Source: Leptolyngbyaceae cyanobacterium SM1_3_5 (GTDB lineage Bacteria > Cyanobacteriota > Cyanobacteriia > Elainellales > Elainellaceae). Taken from it: DNA of 8,711 bases. The notes under the pieces are model-generated. The model had not been told where the DNA came from and made no database searches. It worked only from the letters and a program-made list of their open reading frames with translations. The stretch is from positions 1 through 8,711 of the forward strand of contig JAAUTJ010000160.1 in assembly GCA_012031475.1 (NCBI GenBank), read 5' to 3'. Of this stretch, positions 1 to 5,887 are shown piece after piece (within the stretch, counting starts at the first letter, position 1; every line of letters begins with the position of its first letter). A program made the translations under genes and the position numbers.

Positions 1-445
1 GGGCGGAGAGCGATCGGGCTAGCAGCATCAGGCCGGACGTTCCGCGTCCCAAACGGTGAATCGGGGCGGGCAACTCGTCGGGATAGCGCTGGCGCAACTG
101 TCCCAGCAGCGTATGCTCGACAAAGCCGCCTCCGGGCAAAACCGGAAGTCCGGCGGGCTTGTTGACGACGAGCAAATCGGCATCCTCGTAGGCGATCGCG
201 AAAGTCGGCACGGGCGGCTCGATCCAGGGCGGACGGTGATACTGCAATTCCTGTCCGGCTTTCAGGCGCGTTGTGGCTGTGGTCGGGCGATCGTCCAGTC
301 GAATTTGTCCCGACTCGATTCGCGCTTGCCATTCGGATTCGATCGAGTGCAAATAGCGCTGGCTGTAAAATTCCAGGACGGTCAAGCCTGCGGTTTGAGC
401 GGTGATGCGATCGCGATAGATCCAGCCGCGATTCAGTTCACTCAT
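1..445 (-). CDS. RluA-family RNA pseudouridine synthase, N-terminal part (cut by window edge)
   Basis: About 148 residues are present; the C-terminal part lies beyond position 1. Residues 1-75 look like an N-terminal S4-like RNA-binding region, beginning MSELNRGWIYRD. Then come the RluA-type core motifs YEDADLLVVNKPAGLPVLPG and, at residues 130-138, HRLGRGTSG. RluA-type enzymes isomerise uridine to pseudouridine in rRNA or tRNA and normally carry HRLD, where the Asp is catalytic; here residue 133 is Gly (codon at 47-49). I recall the same HRLGRGTSG form in cyanobacterial and plant relatives but cannot check it. The start at 445 was chosen by resemblance to that N-terminus. An in-frame ATG at 463 would give MSECLEMSEL, and neither start has a clear Shine-Dalgarno. 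It follows the acetyltransferase gene by 20 bases, or 2 if the 463 start is used, so co-transcription is likely. The target RNA cannot be told. Confidence 0.88.
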   Translation of the reverse strand, partial: MSELNRGWIYRDRITAQTAGLTVLEFYSQRYLHSIESEWQARIESGQIRLDDRPTTATTRLKAGQELQYHRPPWIEPPVPTFAIAYEDADLLVVNKPAGLPVLPGGGFVEHTLLGQLRQRYPDELPAPIHRLGRGTSGLMLLARSLSA

Positions 446-465
446 TTCTAAGCATTCACTCATTG

Positions 466-1110
466 CTAGCCGTTATTGAGTTCCATCAGTGACAGTTTCT
501 CACCAGAATAAAGCCACTTTTCAAAGTTTGTTTTGCAGCGCGGCCATTCTTTATCAGTCATTGCAAACCAGTCAGTATCGCGATTTTTCCCCTTGATAAT
601 CATGTGCTGGCGAAAGCGACCTTCATGCAGAAAACCCATCCGCATTGCTGCGGTTCGGCTGGCATGATTGAACGCATCACATTTCCATTCCACGCGCCGA
701 TAGTGATGCTGATCAAACAAATGACACAGCAGCAAAATTGTGATTCGGTATTGACTTGGCTTTTGTGAACAGCGGCGAAAACCAGACGTGACTGATTTCC
801 GCACGGCCATGTTCGGGTGCGATCGCTGCAATGCGACAATGCCAACTTGCGTCTCGTTGGCATTTTCAAACACCGTCCAAGTGAGAATGTTGTCTTTGCT
901 AACCATGTCATTTTCGAGCCAAGCTTTCATCGTCATCGAGCTTCTAAATGGCCCATAAAACAAATAGTTCCAGACCGCTTCTTTTTCCGCTGTGCCATGT
1001 GAAACGGCGTAAAGTCCAGCGACATCTCTGGCCGGAACGAGCGGCATTAACGTGACAAATTGACCGCTGAGCGGAATTCGATCGGGCGATCGCCAGGTGG
1101 GGTAGTGCAT
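466..1110 (-). CDS. GNAT-family N-acetyltransferase (RimJ/RimL-like), with a frame-scrambled central segment
   Basis: The 214-residue product matches the RimJ/RimL-like GNAT group, which transfers acetyl groups from acetyl-CoA to amines. The recognisable parts are the N-terminus to about residue 103, including GIVALQRSHPN, and the C-terminal half from LLLCHLFDQ (127-134) through YRRVEWKCDAFN, SRTAAMRMGF and the closing DKEWPRCKTNFEKWLYS. Residues 104-125 do not fit the family. The expected segment can be read from the other two frames: AEISHVWFSPLFTKAK in the second frame (from about 802) and VNTESQF in the third (about 754-738), before the original frame resumes near 735. That is three one-base losses whose sum restores the frame. 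The lost part covers the core strand and the start of the acetyl-CoA-binding region, so the protein as written is probably inactive. If the indels are sequence errors, the gene is intact. The gene lies 60 bases after the phosphatase gene and just before the pseudouridine synthase gene. The substrate is unknown. Confidence 0.85.
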   Translation of the reverse strand: MHYPTWRSPDRIPLSGQFVTLMPLVPARDVAGLYAVSHGTAEKEAVWNYLFYGPFRSSMTMKAWLENDMVSKDNILTWTVFENANETQVGIVALQRSHPNMAVRKSVTSGFRRCSQKPSQYRITILLLCHLFDQHHYRRVEWKCDAFNHASRTAAMRMGFLHEGRFRQHMIIKGKNRDTDWFAMTDKEWPRCKTNFEKWLYSGEKLSLMELNNG

Positions 1111-1114
1111 CGTT

Positions 1115-1142
1115 AGCTTGCGAAAACAGGAACTTGCGAAAA
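1115..1142. repeat. 12-bp direct repeat upstream of the acetyltransferase gene
   Basis: AGCTTGCGAAAA (1115-1126) and AACTTGCGAAAA (1131-1142) differ at one base and have a 16-bp period. They fill most of the 60-base gap between the phosphatase gene and the acetyltransferase start. They could be a duplicated protein-binding site or a small chance duplication; no known operator is recognised. Confidence 0.4.
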
Positions 1143-1170
1143 AAGCTCATTCTACACTGCCCCAAACCGT

Positions 1171-2319
1171 TCAAGCATCCGGATTCGCAAAGCGCAACTG
1201 TAACAGCGAGCAGTCGTCTTCAAACGGTTCCAAATTGTTAAGCTGCTGAATCTGCTGCAAAATTTCTCCGAGGCGATCGCTGCCCTGCTGATGAGCCGTT
1301 TGAATCAGATTGACAAAATCTTCCAGCTTCCAATCGGCTTGCTGCCGCAGTTCATAAATGCCGTCGCTAAACACATAAAGCGTGCTGTTGGCGGGAATCG
1401 TAAATCGATCGCTGGCGTACTGTACGTTATCAAAAAAACCGATCGGAACGCCTGCCGTTTTAAGAAGCTGTACGTCTGCTTCGTGAATCAAAATCGCGGG
1501 CGGATGGCCTGCACTGGCGTAGGTAAGCTGCTGCGTCATGGCATTATAAACGCCGTACCAAATCGTGAAATATTGATCGCTGTGATCGCCCATTTGAAAG
1601 GTGTCATTCAGCGCCGTTAACACCGCTTGCGGCTGATAGAAATTTGTTTCGGGCAGCGATTGCGATTGCAGCAAATTTTGAATTGAAACGGAAGTCAGCG
1701 CCGATTTTAAGCCGTGTCCTGACACATCCAGCAGATAAAACGCCAGATAGTCGGGATCAAGCCAGAAGTAATCAAAACAGTCGCCGCCAAGCTGCTGAGA
1801 TGGCAAAAACCTGGACTCGATCGCCACTTTTCCCGACATTGTGGTGGGTAAACGCGATCGCACATAGTCCGCTGCTTCAGCAAATTCCGCTTCCAATCGC
1901 TGCGTTTGAAGCTGCAAATCGGCGGCGAGCTTTTGCAGTTCTTGGTTCGATCGATACAGTCGTAATCCTGCCCGGACTCTGGCTTTTAACTCGTTGACTT
2001 CGATCGGTTTAGGCAAAAATTCATCCGCTCCGGCATCGAGTCCAACGATCCGATCGGCGATCGCGGTTCGAGCCGTCAGCAAAATAAAAAACGTACTCGA
2101 CAAAGCCGGATTCGATTTAATTTGCCGACAGACTTCTAGGCCGTCAATGCCATTCATCTGCCAGTCACATAAGATCAGCGCGGGCTGAAACTGCTGGGCT
2201 AGAACTAAACCTTCCTCACCATTTTGGGCTGAAATTACTTCATAGCCTTGCTCTTCAAGTGTGCGTCTTAGCACCATTTGGATGATCGGATCATCGTCAA
2301 CTGTCAGAATTTGCACCAT
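1171..2319 (-). CDS. Response regulator fused to a PP2C/SpoIIE-type protein phosphatase (RsbU-like)
   Basis: The 382-residue product has two domains. Residues 1-120 are a CheY-type receiver with the acidic pocket D8-D10, phospho-acceptor D52 in ILCDWQMNG, T82 and K104 in FLPKP. Residues 122-155 are a Gln/Leu-rich linker likely to form a coiled coil. Residues 160-378 are a SpoIIE/RsbU-type metal-dependent phosphatase with the usual metal-binding motifs: LGGDCFDYF (D180), LLDVSGHG (D198), FSDGIYE (D319) and FEDDCSLLQLRF (D368/D369). Such proteins normally dephosphorylate an anti-sigma-factor antagonist when the receiver is phosphorylated; neither a partner kinase nor an antagonist is encoded in this window. 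All key residues are present and the frame is clean. The ATG at 2319 is preceded by AGG with a 4-base gap, and there is a good promoter upstream. The phosphorelay partners and final target are unknown. Confidence 0.93.
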   Translation of the reverse strand: MVQILTVDDDPIIQMVLRRTLEEQGYEVISAQNGEEGLVLAQQFQPALILCDWQMNGIDGLEVCRQIKSNPALSSTFFILLTARTAIADRIVGLDAGADEFLPKPIEVNELKARVRAGLRLYRSNQELQKLAADLQLQTQRLEAEFAEAADYVRSRLPTTMSGKVAIESRFLPSQQLGGDCFDYFWLDPDYLAFYLLDVSGHGLKSALTSVSIQNLLQSQSLPETNFYQPQAVLTALNDTFQMGDHSDQYFTIWYGVYNAMTQQLTYASAGHPPAILIHEADVQLLKTAGVPIGFFDNVQYASDRFTIPANSTLYVFSDGIYELRQQADWKLEDFVNLIQTAHQQGSDRLGEILQQIQQLNNLEPFEDDCSLLQLRFANPDA

Positions 2320-2367
2320 CTAACCTATGCAAGCCTTCGATCGCCCGATCGCCAAATTGATAGTTTG

Positions 2368-2396
2368 ATCATAAGCTCCGTAGATTCACTGCTCAA
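2368..2396 (-). promoter_or_regulatory. Sigma70-like promoter of the response regulator/phosphatase gene
   Basis: On the minus strand, a -35 box TTGAGC (2396-2391) is followed after 17 bases by a -10 box TATGAT (2373-2368), five of six matches to TATAAT. Transcription would begin near 2361, giving a leader of about 40 bases before the ATG at 2319. It lies just downstream of the terminator of the preceding gene, as expected for a separate transcription unit. Confidence 0.55.
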
Positions 2397-2409
2397 TCAG
2401 GATTTTGCC

Positions 2410-2436
2410 AAAAAAAGCTCCTCAGTTGAGGAGCTT
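2410..2436 (-). terminator. Intrinsic terminator of the large repeat-protein gene
   Basis: Read on the minus strand, a perfect 9-bp stem AAGCTCCTC / GAGGAGCTT with the 4-base loop AACT is followed directly by a T run (2416-2410). It begins 25 bases after the stop codon at 2462, so it ends that transcript and insulates the phosphatase promoter. On the plus strand the hairpin is followed only later by a T run, and no plus-strand gene needs it. Confidence 0.9.
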
Positions 2437-2461
2437 CATCAAGTCTTTTTCTAATCGGATG

Positions 2462-2875
2462 CTAGACGGCGATCGAACCTGCGTAGGCCGAAGCGATCGC
2501 TGAAACCACTGCGGTTGCAAACAGCCACCAAGCTGCGGTTGCTGCCGCTTTGCGCGTGTCTTCCGCCTGCTTTTGGGCTTGGCGCTTCACGTCTTCCAGG
2601 CGACGCTGGGCTTCAGTTTGAATGCGTTCCGCCCGTTGCAGAACGCTGGTGCGAGCCGACTCGACCTGATCGATCAAACGGTTGGCATCGGCTTCTGAAA
2701 TGTCCCGACGCGAACTGAGCAGAGCCACCAGCGTGCCGCGATCGACCTGTCCCAAGCGATCGCGCAGTGCGCCAAAGCCCGCCTGCGGGTCGTCCATCAT
2801 CGTGCGGAGGTCGGCCTTGATGCTGTCGTAGTTGAGTTCAGGCCGCTCCAAATTGTTCAGATAGCGACGAATTTG
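2462..2875 (-). CDS. C-terminal fragment of the large membrane repeat protein (repeat 8, coiled coil, membrane helix)
   Basis: This frame carries the end of the gene reconstructed at 2462-5591. It reads QIRRYLNNLERPELN from about 2875, continuing directly from the middle fragment after a one-base deletion near 2875-2878. It holds the eighth repeat, including VDRGTLVALLSSRRDISEAD and IDQVESARTSVL. A charged Gln/Lys/Arg-rich coiled coil follows (about 35 residues, AERIQTEAQRRLEDVKRQA onward), then a C-terminal hydrophobic helix starting AAWWLFATAVVSAIA. The codon at 2851 is TTG inside the repeat and has no Shine-Dalgarno, so it is not a natural start. Translated alone, this piece would have no start of its own. 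Confidence 0.8.
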   Translation of the reverse strand, partial: QIRRYLNNLERPELNYDSIKADLRTMMDDPQAGFGALRDRLGQVDRGTLVALLSSRRDISEADANRLIDQVESARTSVLQRAERIQTEAQRRLEDVKRQAQKQAEDTRKAAATAAWWLFATAVVSAIASAYAGSIAV

Positions 2876-4955
2876 GGCAAAACGTTGTCGATCGCGCCCT
2901 GAATCCGGTACTGCACGTCTTGCAGTTGCAGCAAAATTCGATCGCGCTGTGACTCGATCTGCGCCACGATTCGCTCGGCTTCTTCTGGCGTCATGTCGGG
3001 ACGCTGCGAAAGCAAAGCAACGATCGTGTTGCGATCGACGTGCGAAAGCCGCTGACCCAAGTTGCTCATGCCCAAGCGGGGATCGCGAGCCAACAGTTGC
3101 AGATCGCGCTTGATGCCTTCGGGATCGAGTTCGGCTTTGTCCGTGTTGCGGAGATACTGCTCGATCGCCGTCTCGAAGTCCATGACGCGCTGCTGAGTCC
3201 GCAAGGCGACGCGGCGAGGCGCTCCGGTGATCCGGCGGATATTTTCCTGCACCTGATCGATCACCTGGTTGACCTGTTCCTCGCTCAGATCTTGCCGCTG
3301 GCTCAGAAGTTTCACGAGGGTATCGCGATCGAGCTGCGACAAGCGGCGACGCAAAGCAAACATTCCCGCTTGCGGATCGTTGAACAGCAAGTTCAAGTCG
3401 CGCTGGATGCCTTGGGGATCAAGCGCTTCTTTGTCGGTGTTCCGCAGATATTCGGCCAAGCTGGTCGTCACCTGATCGTATTGATCTTTGGCGGCGGCGG
3501 TAAGCTGCTGCGGCGCAGTAGTAACGCGATGCCACGAACCTTCGGCCTGATTGATCACCTCGTTGATTTGGTCTTCGTTCAGGTCTTGGCGCTGGTTGAG
3601 TAGCTGTACCAAGGTGTCGCGATCGAAGCTGGATGCCCGCGATCGCAACGCTGCCATGCCCGCCTGCGGATCGTTGAGCAAAAGCTGCAAATCGTTTTTG
3701 ATCGCGTCCGGGTTCAGTTCGTCTTTGCCCGTGTTGCGGAGGTAGTCTTGCAGCTTCGTCCAAGTGGCTTGAGTGCGCTCTTTGGCTTGGTCAGCCAGCG
3801 TTTGCGATTCAAACAAAACCCGATCGCGAGTTGCTTCTAGAGCATCCAAAATCGGATCGACCTGAGCGGGCGTGATGTCCGTCCGACGCGAGAGAATTTC
3901 GCGCAGCGTGGCGCGATCGTATGCCGCCAATCGCAGCATCAGCGTGTCGTGATCGACATCCGCGTCCGCCAAAATTGCACCAAATGCCCGCTGAATTTCT
4001 TCGGGGTAGAAGCGATCGGCAGGCGTCAACATCAGGTAGGTCTCCACCATCGATCGCAGATCGAGCGCGGCCTGCCGTTCTTCCGCAGCGCGGGCGGTCG
4101 TGATCACTTCGCGGCGAATGTTTTCAAGCTGATCGGCAATTTCTTGAATGCGCGTCTGGGTGAACATGCCGCGATCGCTCAAAATGCTGACGAAATCCGA
4201 TCGATTGATTCGCTCTAGCTGCTGGCGCACCGCTCTGGGGTCGGCGGCGGGATCGTAAATCACCTCGCGGAATTCGCGATCGATCGCCTCGCGGCTCAGT
4301 TCCCAGAAATAAGCGTTGTGCAGATAGTTTTCAATGTCGGCGCGAACCGTGCTGACAGGTTCATCGGAAACTTGAGCAGCAACTTTACCCGCCTGATCGC
4401 TGACGGTCGTTTTGCGCCGATTTCAGTTGACCGACGATTTTTTTCAACGCTCAAGTCAGACAAATCGGTGCGACCCATCAGCATTCCCACGATCGGCATC
4501 ACGTTCGCCTGAATCGCTTGCAGACGCGAGCCTGTTTTGTTTTGCTGACTGTCGCTTTGCTGCTCAGTCTTGCTGGAATTACGAATTTCGGCAATCAACT
4601 GGTCGAGCTTGTTCGACACTTCTTTGCTGTCGATTTGGCCTTCCTGCGTCGATCGCAAATAATCGACAAGCTGCGTCATCTGATCCGGCTTCGGCTCTTG
4701 TCCGGGCTGCGTTCTGCCCAAGGTTTGCTGCCAAACCGACTCAAGCTGTCCGGCAATTCGATCGACATCGCGCTTGGACAAGTCCGTGCGGCTGCCAACC
4801 AAATCCACAAACTTTTGGCGATCGACCTGAACGCCTTGCGGCCCCACCATCGATCGAACTTCGGGATCGCTCAAAATCGACTCGAATTCCTTGCGGATGC
4901 TGGAGATGTCCAAATCGGCAGGACGGAGGCGATCGATGTAGTCTTCGATCGTGTC
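2639..4955 (-). repeat. Eight tandem protein repeats (about 80-residue core, ~97-residue period in the later units)
   Basis: Repeat units open with a helix containing YL, then an acidic Asp/Pro-helix segment, DPQAG or a variant, DRxTLVxLLxxRxDL and a closing amphipathic helix ending in QxE. Units 5-8 are closely alike (YLRNTGKDELN, YLRNTDKEALD, YLRNTDKAELD, YLNNLERPELN), while units 1-4 are diverged. The gradient suggests recent duplication toward the C-terminal side. The LVxLLxxRxDLSxxQ part recalls small helix-extension-helix folds, but that is only a resemblance. Confidence 0.8.
2857..4263 (-). CDS. Middle fragment of the large membrane repeat protein (repeats 3-7)
   Basis: This open frame carries most of repeat 3 and all of repeats 4-7. 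The conserved YL that opens repeats 5, 6 and 7 recurs every 97-98 residues (residues 174, 272 and 370 from the codon at 4263). Each repeat has the pattern YLRNT..., an N/D-P-x-x-I helix, NDPQAG, DRDTLVxLLxQRxDL and a closing IxQxE helix. The codon at 4263 is GTG inside the coding sequence EFREVIYDP, so it is not the true start: matching sequence continues upstream in this frame to about 4413 (KTTVSDQAGKV, then DIENYLHNAYFWELSREAI). The frame ends early with PKFVAI and a stop at 2857 because of a one-base loss. No catalytic motif is seen; the content is helical and charged. Confidence 0.8.
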   Translation of the reverse strand: MIYDPAADPRAVRQQLERINRSDFVSILSDRGMFTQTRIQEIADQLENIRREVITTARAAEERQAALDLRSMVETYLMLTPADRFYPEEIQRAFGAILADADVDHDTLMLRLAAYDRATLREILSRRTDITPAQVDPILDALEATRDRVLFESQTLADQAKERTQATWTKLQDYLRNTGKDELNPDAIKNDLQLLLNDPQAGMAALRSRASSFDRDTLVQLLNQRQDLNEDQINEVINQAEGSWHRVTTAPQQLTAAAKDQYDQVTTSLAEYLRNTDKEALDPQGIQRDLNLLFNDPQAGMFALRRRLSQLDRDTLVKLLSQRQDLSEEQVNQVIDQVQENIRRITGAPRRVALRTQQRVMDFETAIEQYLRNTDKAELDPEGIKRDLQLLARDPRLGMSNLGQRLSHVDRNTIVALLSQRPDMTPEEAERIVAQIESQRDRILLQLQDVQYRIQGAIDNVLPKFVAI

Positions 4956-5591
4956 CCGGACGCGACCGGGATCAACGTTGGGAACCAGTTCGCGCCGAAA
5001 TGCAGAGGCGGCAGCTTCCGCTGTGGCAACAACCTGATTGCTAGCGGCTTTGCCACCCAAGGCAGCGGTTGCCGTGCCCAAAATCGCCTGAAAGCCGGAC
5101 GTAGCCGAGTTCACAACCGAACCGATCAGCGATCCGACAGTGGTGGAACTGAAGAAAACCAGCAGGCAGTAGTAGCCCGCCCAAATCACCAAGCCGACGA
5201 TCGCGCCCAGCCCGTCATCGGCAAGCAAGCTGAGCTTAACGGCGAGATAGCAGGCGAAAAATAGTGCTAGCGTTACGGTGACAAGTGTCCAGACGCCGAC
5301 GGCTGTGCCGATTTTCTTTACCGTCGAGCCAAAGCTGCCGCCGGATTTGTGGTCGTCGTGGTCGTCGTGGTCAGAAGATTTGCCCAGAATCGAAATTCCC
5401 GTCGCGACCGATAAATTGGTCAGGACAATCTGAAACGCAAAAGCTAAAAGAATTCCTGAAATTACCGCAATGAAAAAGCGAGGACCAGAAAAGACCAGCG
5501 AAGCATCTTCGGGTCTTGCAGGTTCAGCAACCACTGCCGTCGCTAAAAACTGTATCGGCAGTTTTGCCGCATTAAGCATAGTTTGAAACAT
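4296..5591 (-). CDS. N-terminal fragment of the large membrane repeat protein (three membrane helices, repeats 1-2)
   Basis: The frame is open further upstream to 5735, but the start is placed at the ATG at 5591 (MFQTMLNAAKLP) because GAGGA sits 7 bases before it; the upstream extension looks like untranslated leader. Numbered from there, hydrophobic segments lie at about residues 37-60, 97-123 and 127-155. An acidic/His cluster DHDDHDDH (residues 74-81) sits between the first two. A soluble part begins near residue 185, with repeat 1 at about 213-292 (VDRQKFVDLVGSRTDLSKRD) and a degenerate repeat 2 that has a Gln/Ser-rich insert. The family sequence ends at LMGRTDLSDLSVEK. The last 49 residues, from NRRSTE to the stop at 4296, are out of frame owing to an extra base in the A7 run at 4438-4444. 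Confidence 0.82.
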   Translation of the reverse strand: MFQTMLNAAKLPIQFLATAVVAEPARPEDASLVFSGPRFFIAVISGILLAFAFQIVLTNLSVATGISILGKSSDHDDHDDHKSGGSFGSTVKKIGTAVGVWTLVTVTLALFFACYLAVKLSLLADDGLGAIVGLVIWAGYYCLLVFFSSTTVGSLIGSVVNSATSGFQAILGTATAALGGKAASNQVVATAEAAASAFRRELVPNVDPGRVRDTIEDYIDRLRPADLDISSIRKEFESILSDPEVRSMVGPQGVQVDRQKFVDLVGSRTDLSKRDVDRIAGQLESVWQQTLGRTQPGQEPKPDQMTQLVDYLRSTQEGQIDSKEVSNKLDQLIAEIRNSSKTEQQSDSQQNKTGSRLQAIQANVMPIVGMLMGRTDLSDLSVEKNRRSTEIGAKRPSAIRRVKLLLKFPMNLSARFAPTLKTICTTLISGN

Positions 5592-5598
5592 TGATCTT

Positions 5599-5603
5599 TC
5601 CTC
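5599..5603 (-). promoter_or_regulatory. Ribosome binding site deciding the start of the membrane repeat protein
   Basis: GAGGA on the minus strand lies 7 bases before the ATG at 5591. No comparable site precedes the upstream in-frame candidates, including the one at 5735, so this fixes the start. Confidence 0.75.
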
Positions 5604-5630
5604 TTCAAAATTGCTGCCGCGCAGCTTCTC

Positions 5631-5649
5631 AAGAACTGTTAAAGAACTG
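5631..5649. promoter_or_regulatory. 8-bp direct repeat with 11-bp period upstream of the repeat-protein gene
   Basis: AAGAACTG occurs at 5631-5638 and 5642-5649 with the 3-base spacer TTA. The one-helical-turn period is the geometry used by OmpR/PhoB-type regulators, but the sequence is not a good match to the cyanobacterial Pho box. The site lies 40-58 bases upstream of the ATG at 5591. Confidence 0.35.
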
Positions 5650-5730
5650 ACGCGATCGCAGTGCTGCCCTTTTTCAGGCAAAGTAATACTGTAGATACGA
5701 TCCTCGAAATCACTGCATCGCTTCATCCCC

Positions 5731-5758
5731 CTCAAGTGAGAAATCGCTTTAACTTGAG
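5731..5758. promoter_or_regulatory. Inverted repeat in the divergent intergenic region (possible operator)
   Basis: CTCAAGT (5731-5737) and ACTTGAG (5752-5758) form a perfect 7-bp inverted repeat with a 14-base spacer. It lies between the divergent repeat-protein and WG-protein genes, so a dimeric regulator bound here could act on both. In the rest of 5592-5887 I see a 5-bp hairpin (5613-5625) just upstream of the ribosome binding site, but no convincing -35/-10 pair on either strand. Confidence 0.35.
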
Positions 5759-5887
5759 AGATTGCTACAACACAAATGAGGTAATTAAGCGATCGAAAAT
5801 CTGACTTTCATCTATCTTTTGGTCTAAACCTGTGATTCACTGCTTCACGTGCAAACCAACGTTCAGCAAAATTACACCAAAATAAAA

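Larger units (their letters stand above)
2462..5591 (-). pseudogene. Single gene for a ~1040-residue membrane repeat protein, broken by three frameshifts
   Basis: The three fragments join into one protein when three shifts are corrected: one base too many in the A7 run at 4438-4444 (after SVEK, the next frame reads IVGQLKSA); another at about 4410-4416 (one extra base or two lost, leading into KTTVSDQ); and one base lost at 2875-2878 (VL then QIRRYL). The corrected protein has three N-terminal membrane helices, eight tandem repeats, a coiled coil and a C-terminal membrane helix, so both ends sit in a membrane with a long helical array between. It has its own Shine-Dalgarno at one end and a strong terminator at the other, so it looks like a one-gene transcript. 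I do not recognise a function; a structural or organising role at a membrane is a guess. The breaks may be assembly errors rather than real mutations, in which case this is an intact gene. Confidence 0.75.

Noticed and set aside
56..451. Plus-strand open frame of 131 codons
   Set aside because: It is antisense to the pseudouridine synthase, whose minus-strand translation carries recognisable motifs.
3040..3603. Plus-strand open frame of 187 codons
   Set aside because: It mirrors the repeat array on the other strand and itself repeats with the same period, as expected for a shadow.
4518..5264. Plus-strand open frame of 248 codons
   Set aside because: It is the antisense shadow of the membrane repeat gene, whose minus-strand frame shows clear membrane helices and repeats; the plus-strand product is low-complexity and unrecognisable.
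5613..5625. Small hairpin GCTGC/GCAGC as a terminator or attenuator
   Set aside because: The 5-bp stem with a 3-base loop is too short and lacks a T run; it may be chance.
5592..5735. N-terminal extension of the membrane repeat protein up to 5735
   Set aside because: The added 48 residues have no family resemblance, cover the regulatory repeats, and lack a ribosome binding site, while the ATG at 5591 has a good one.
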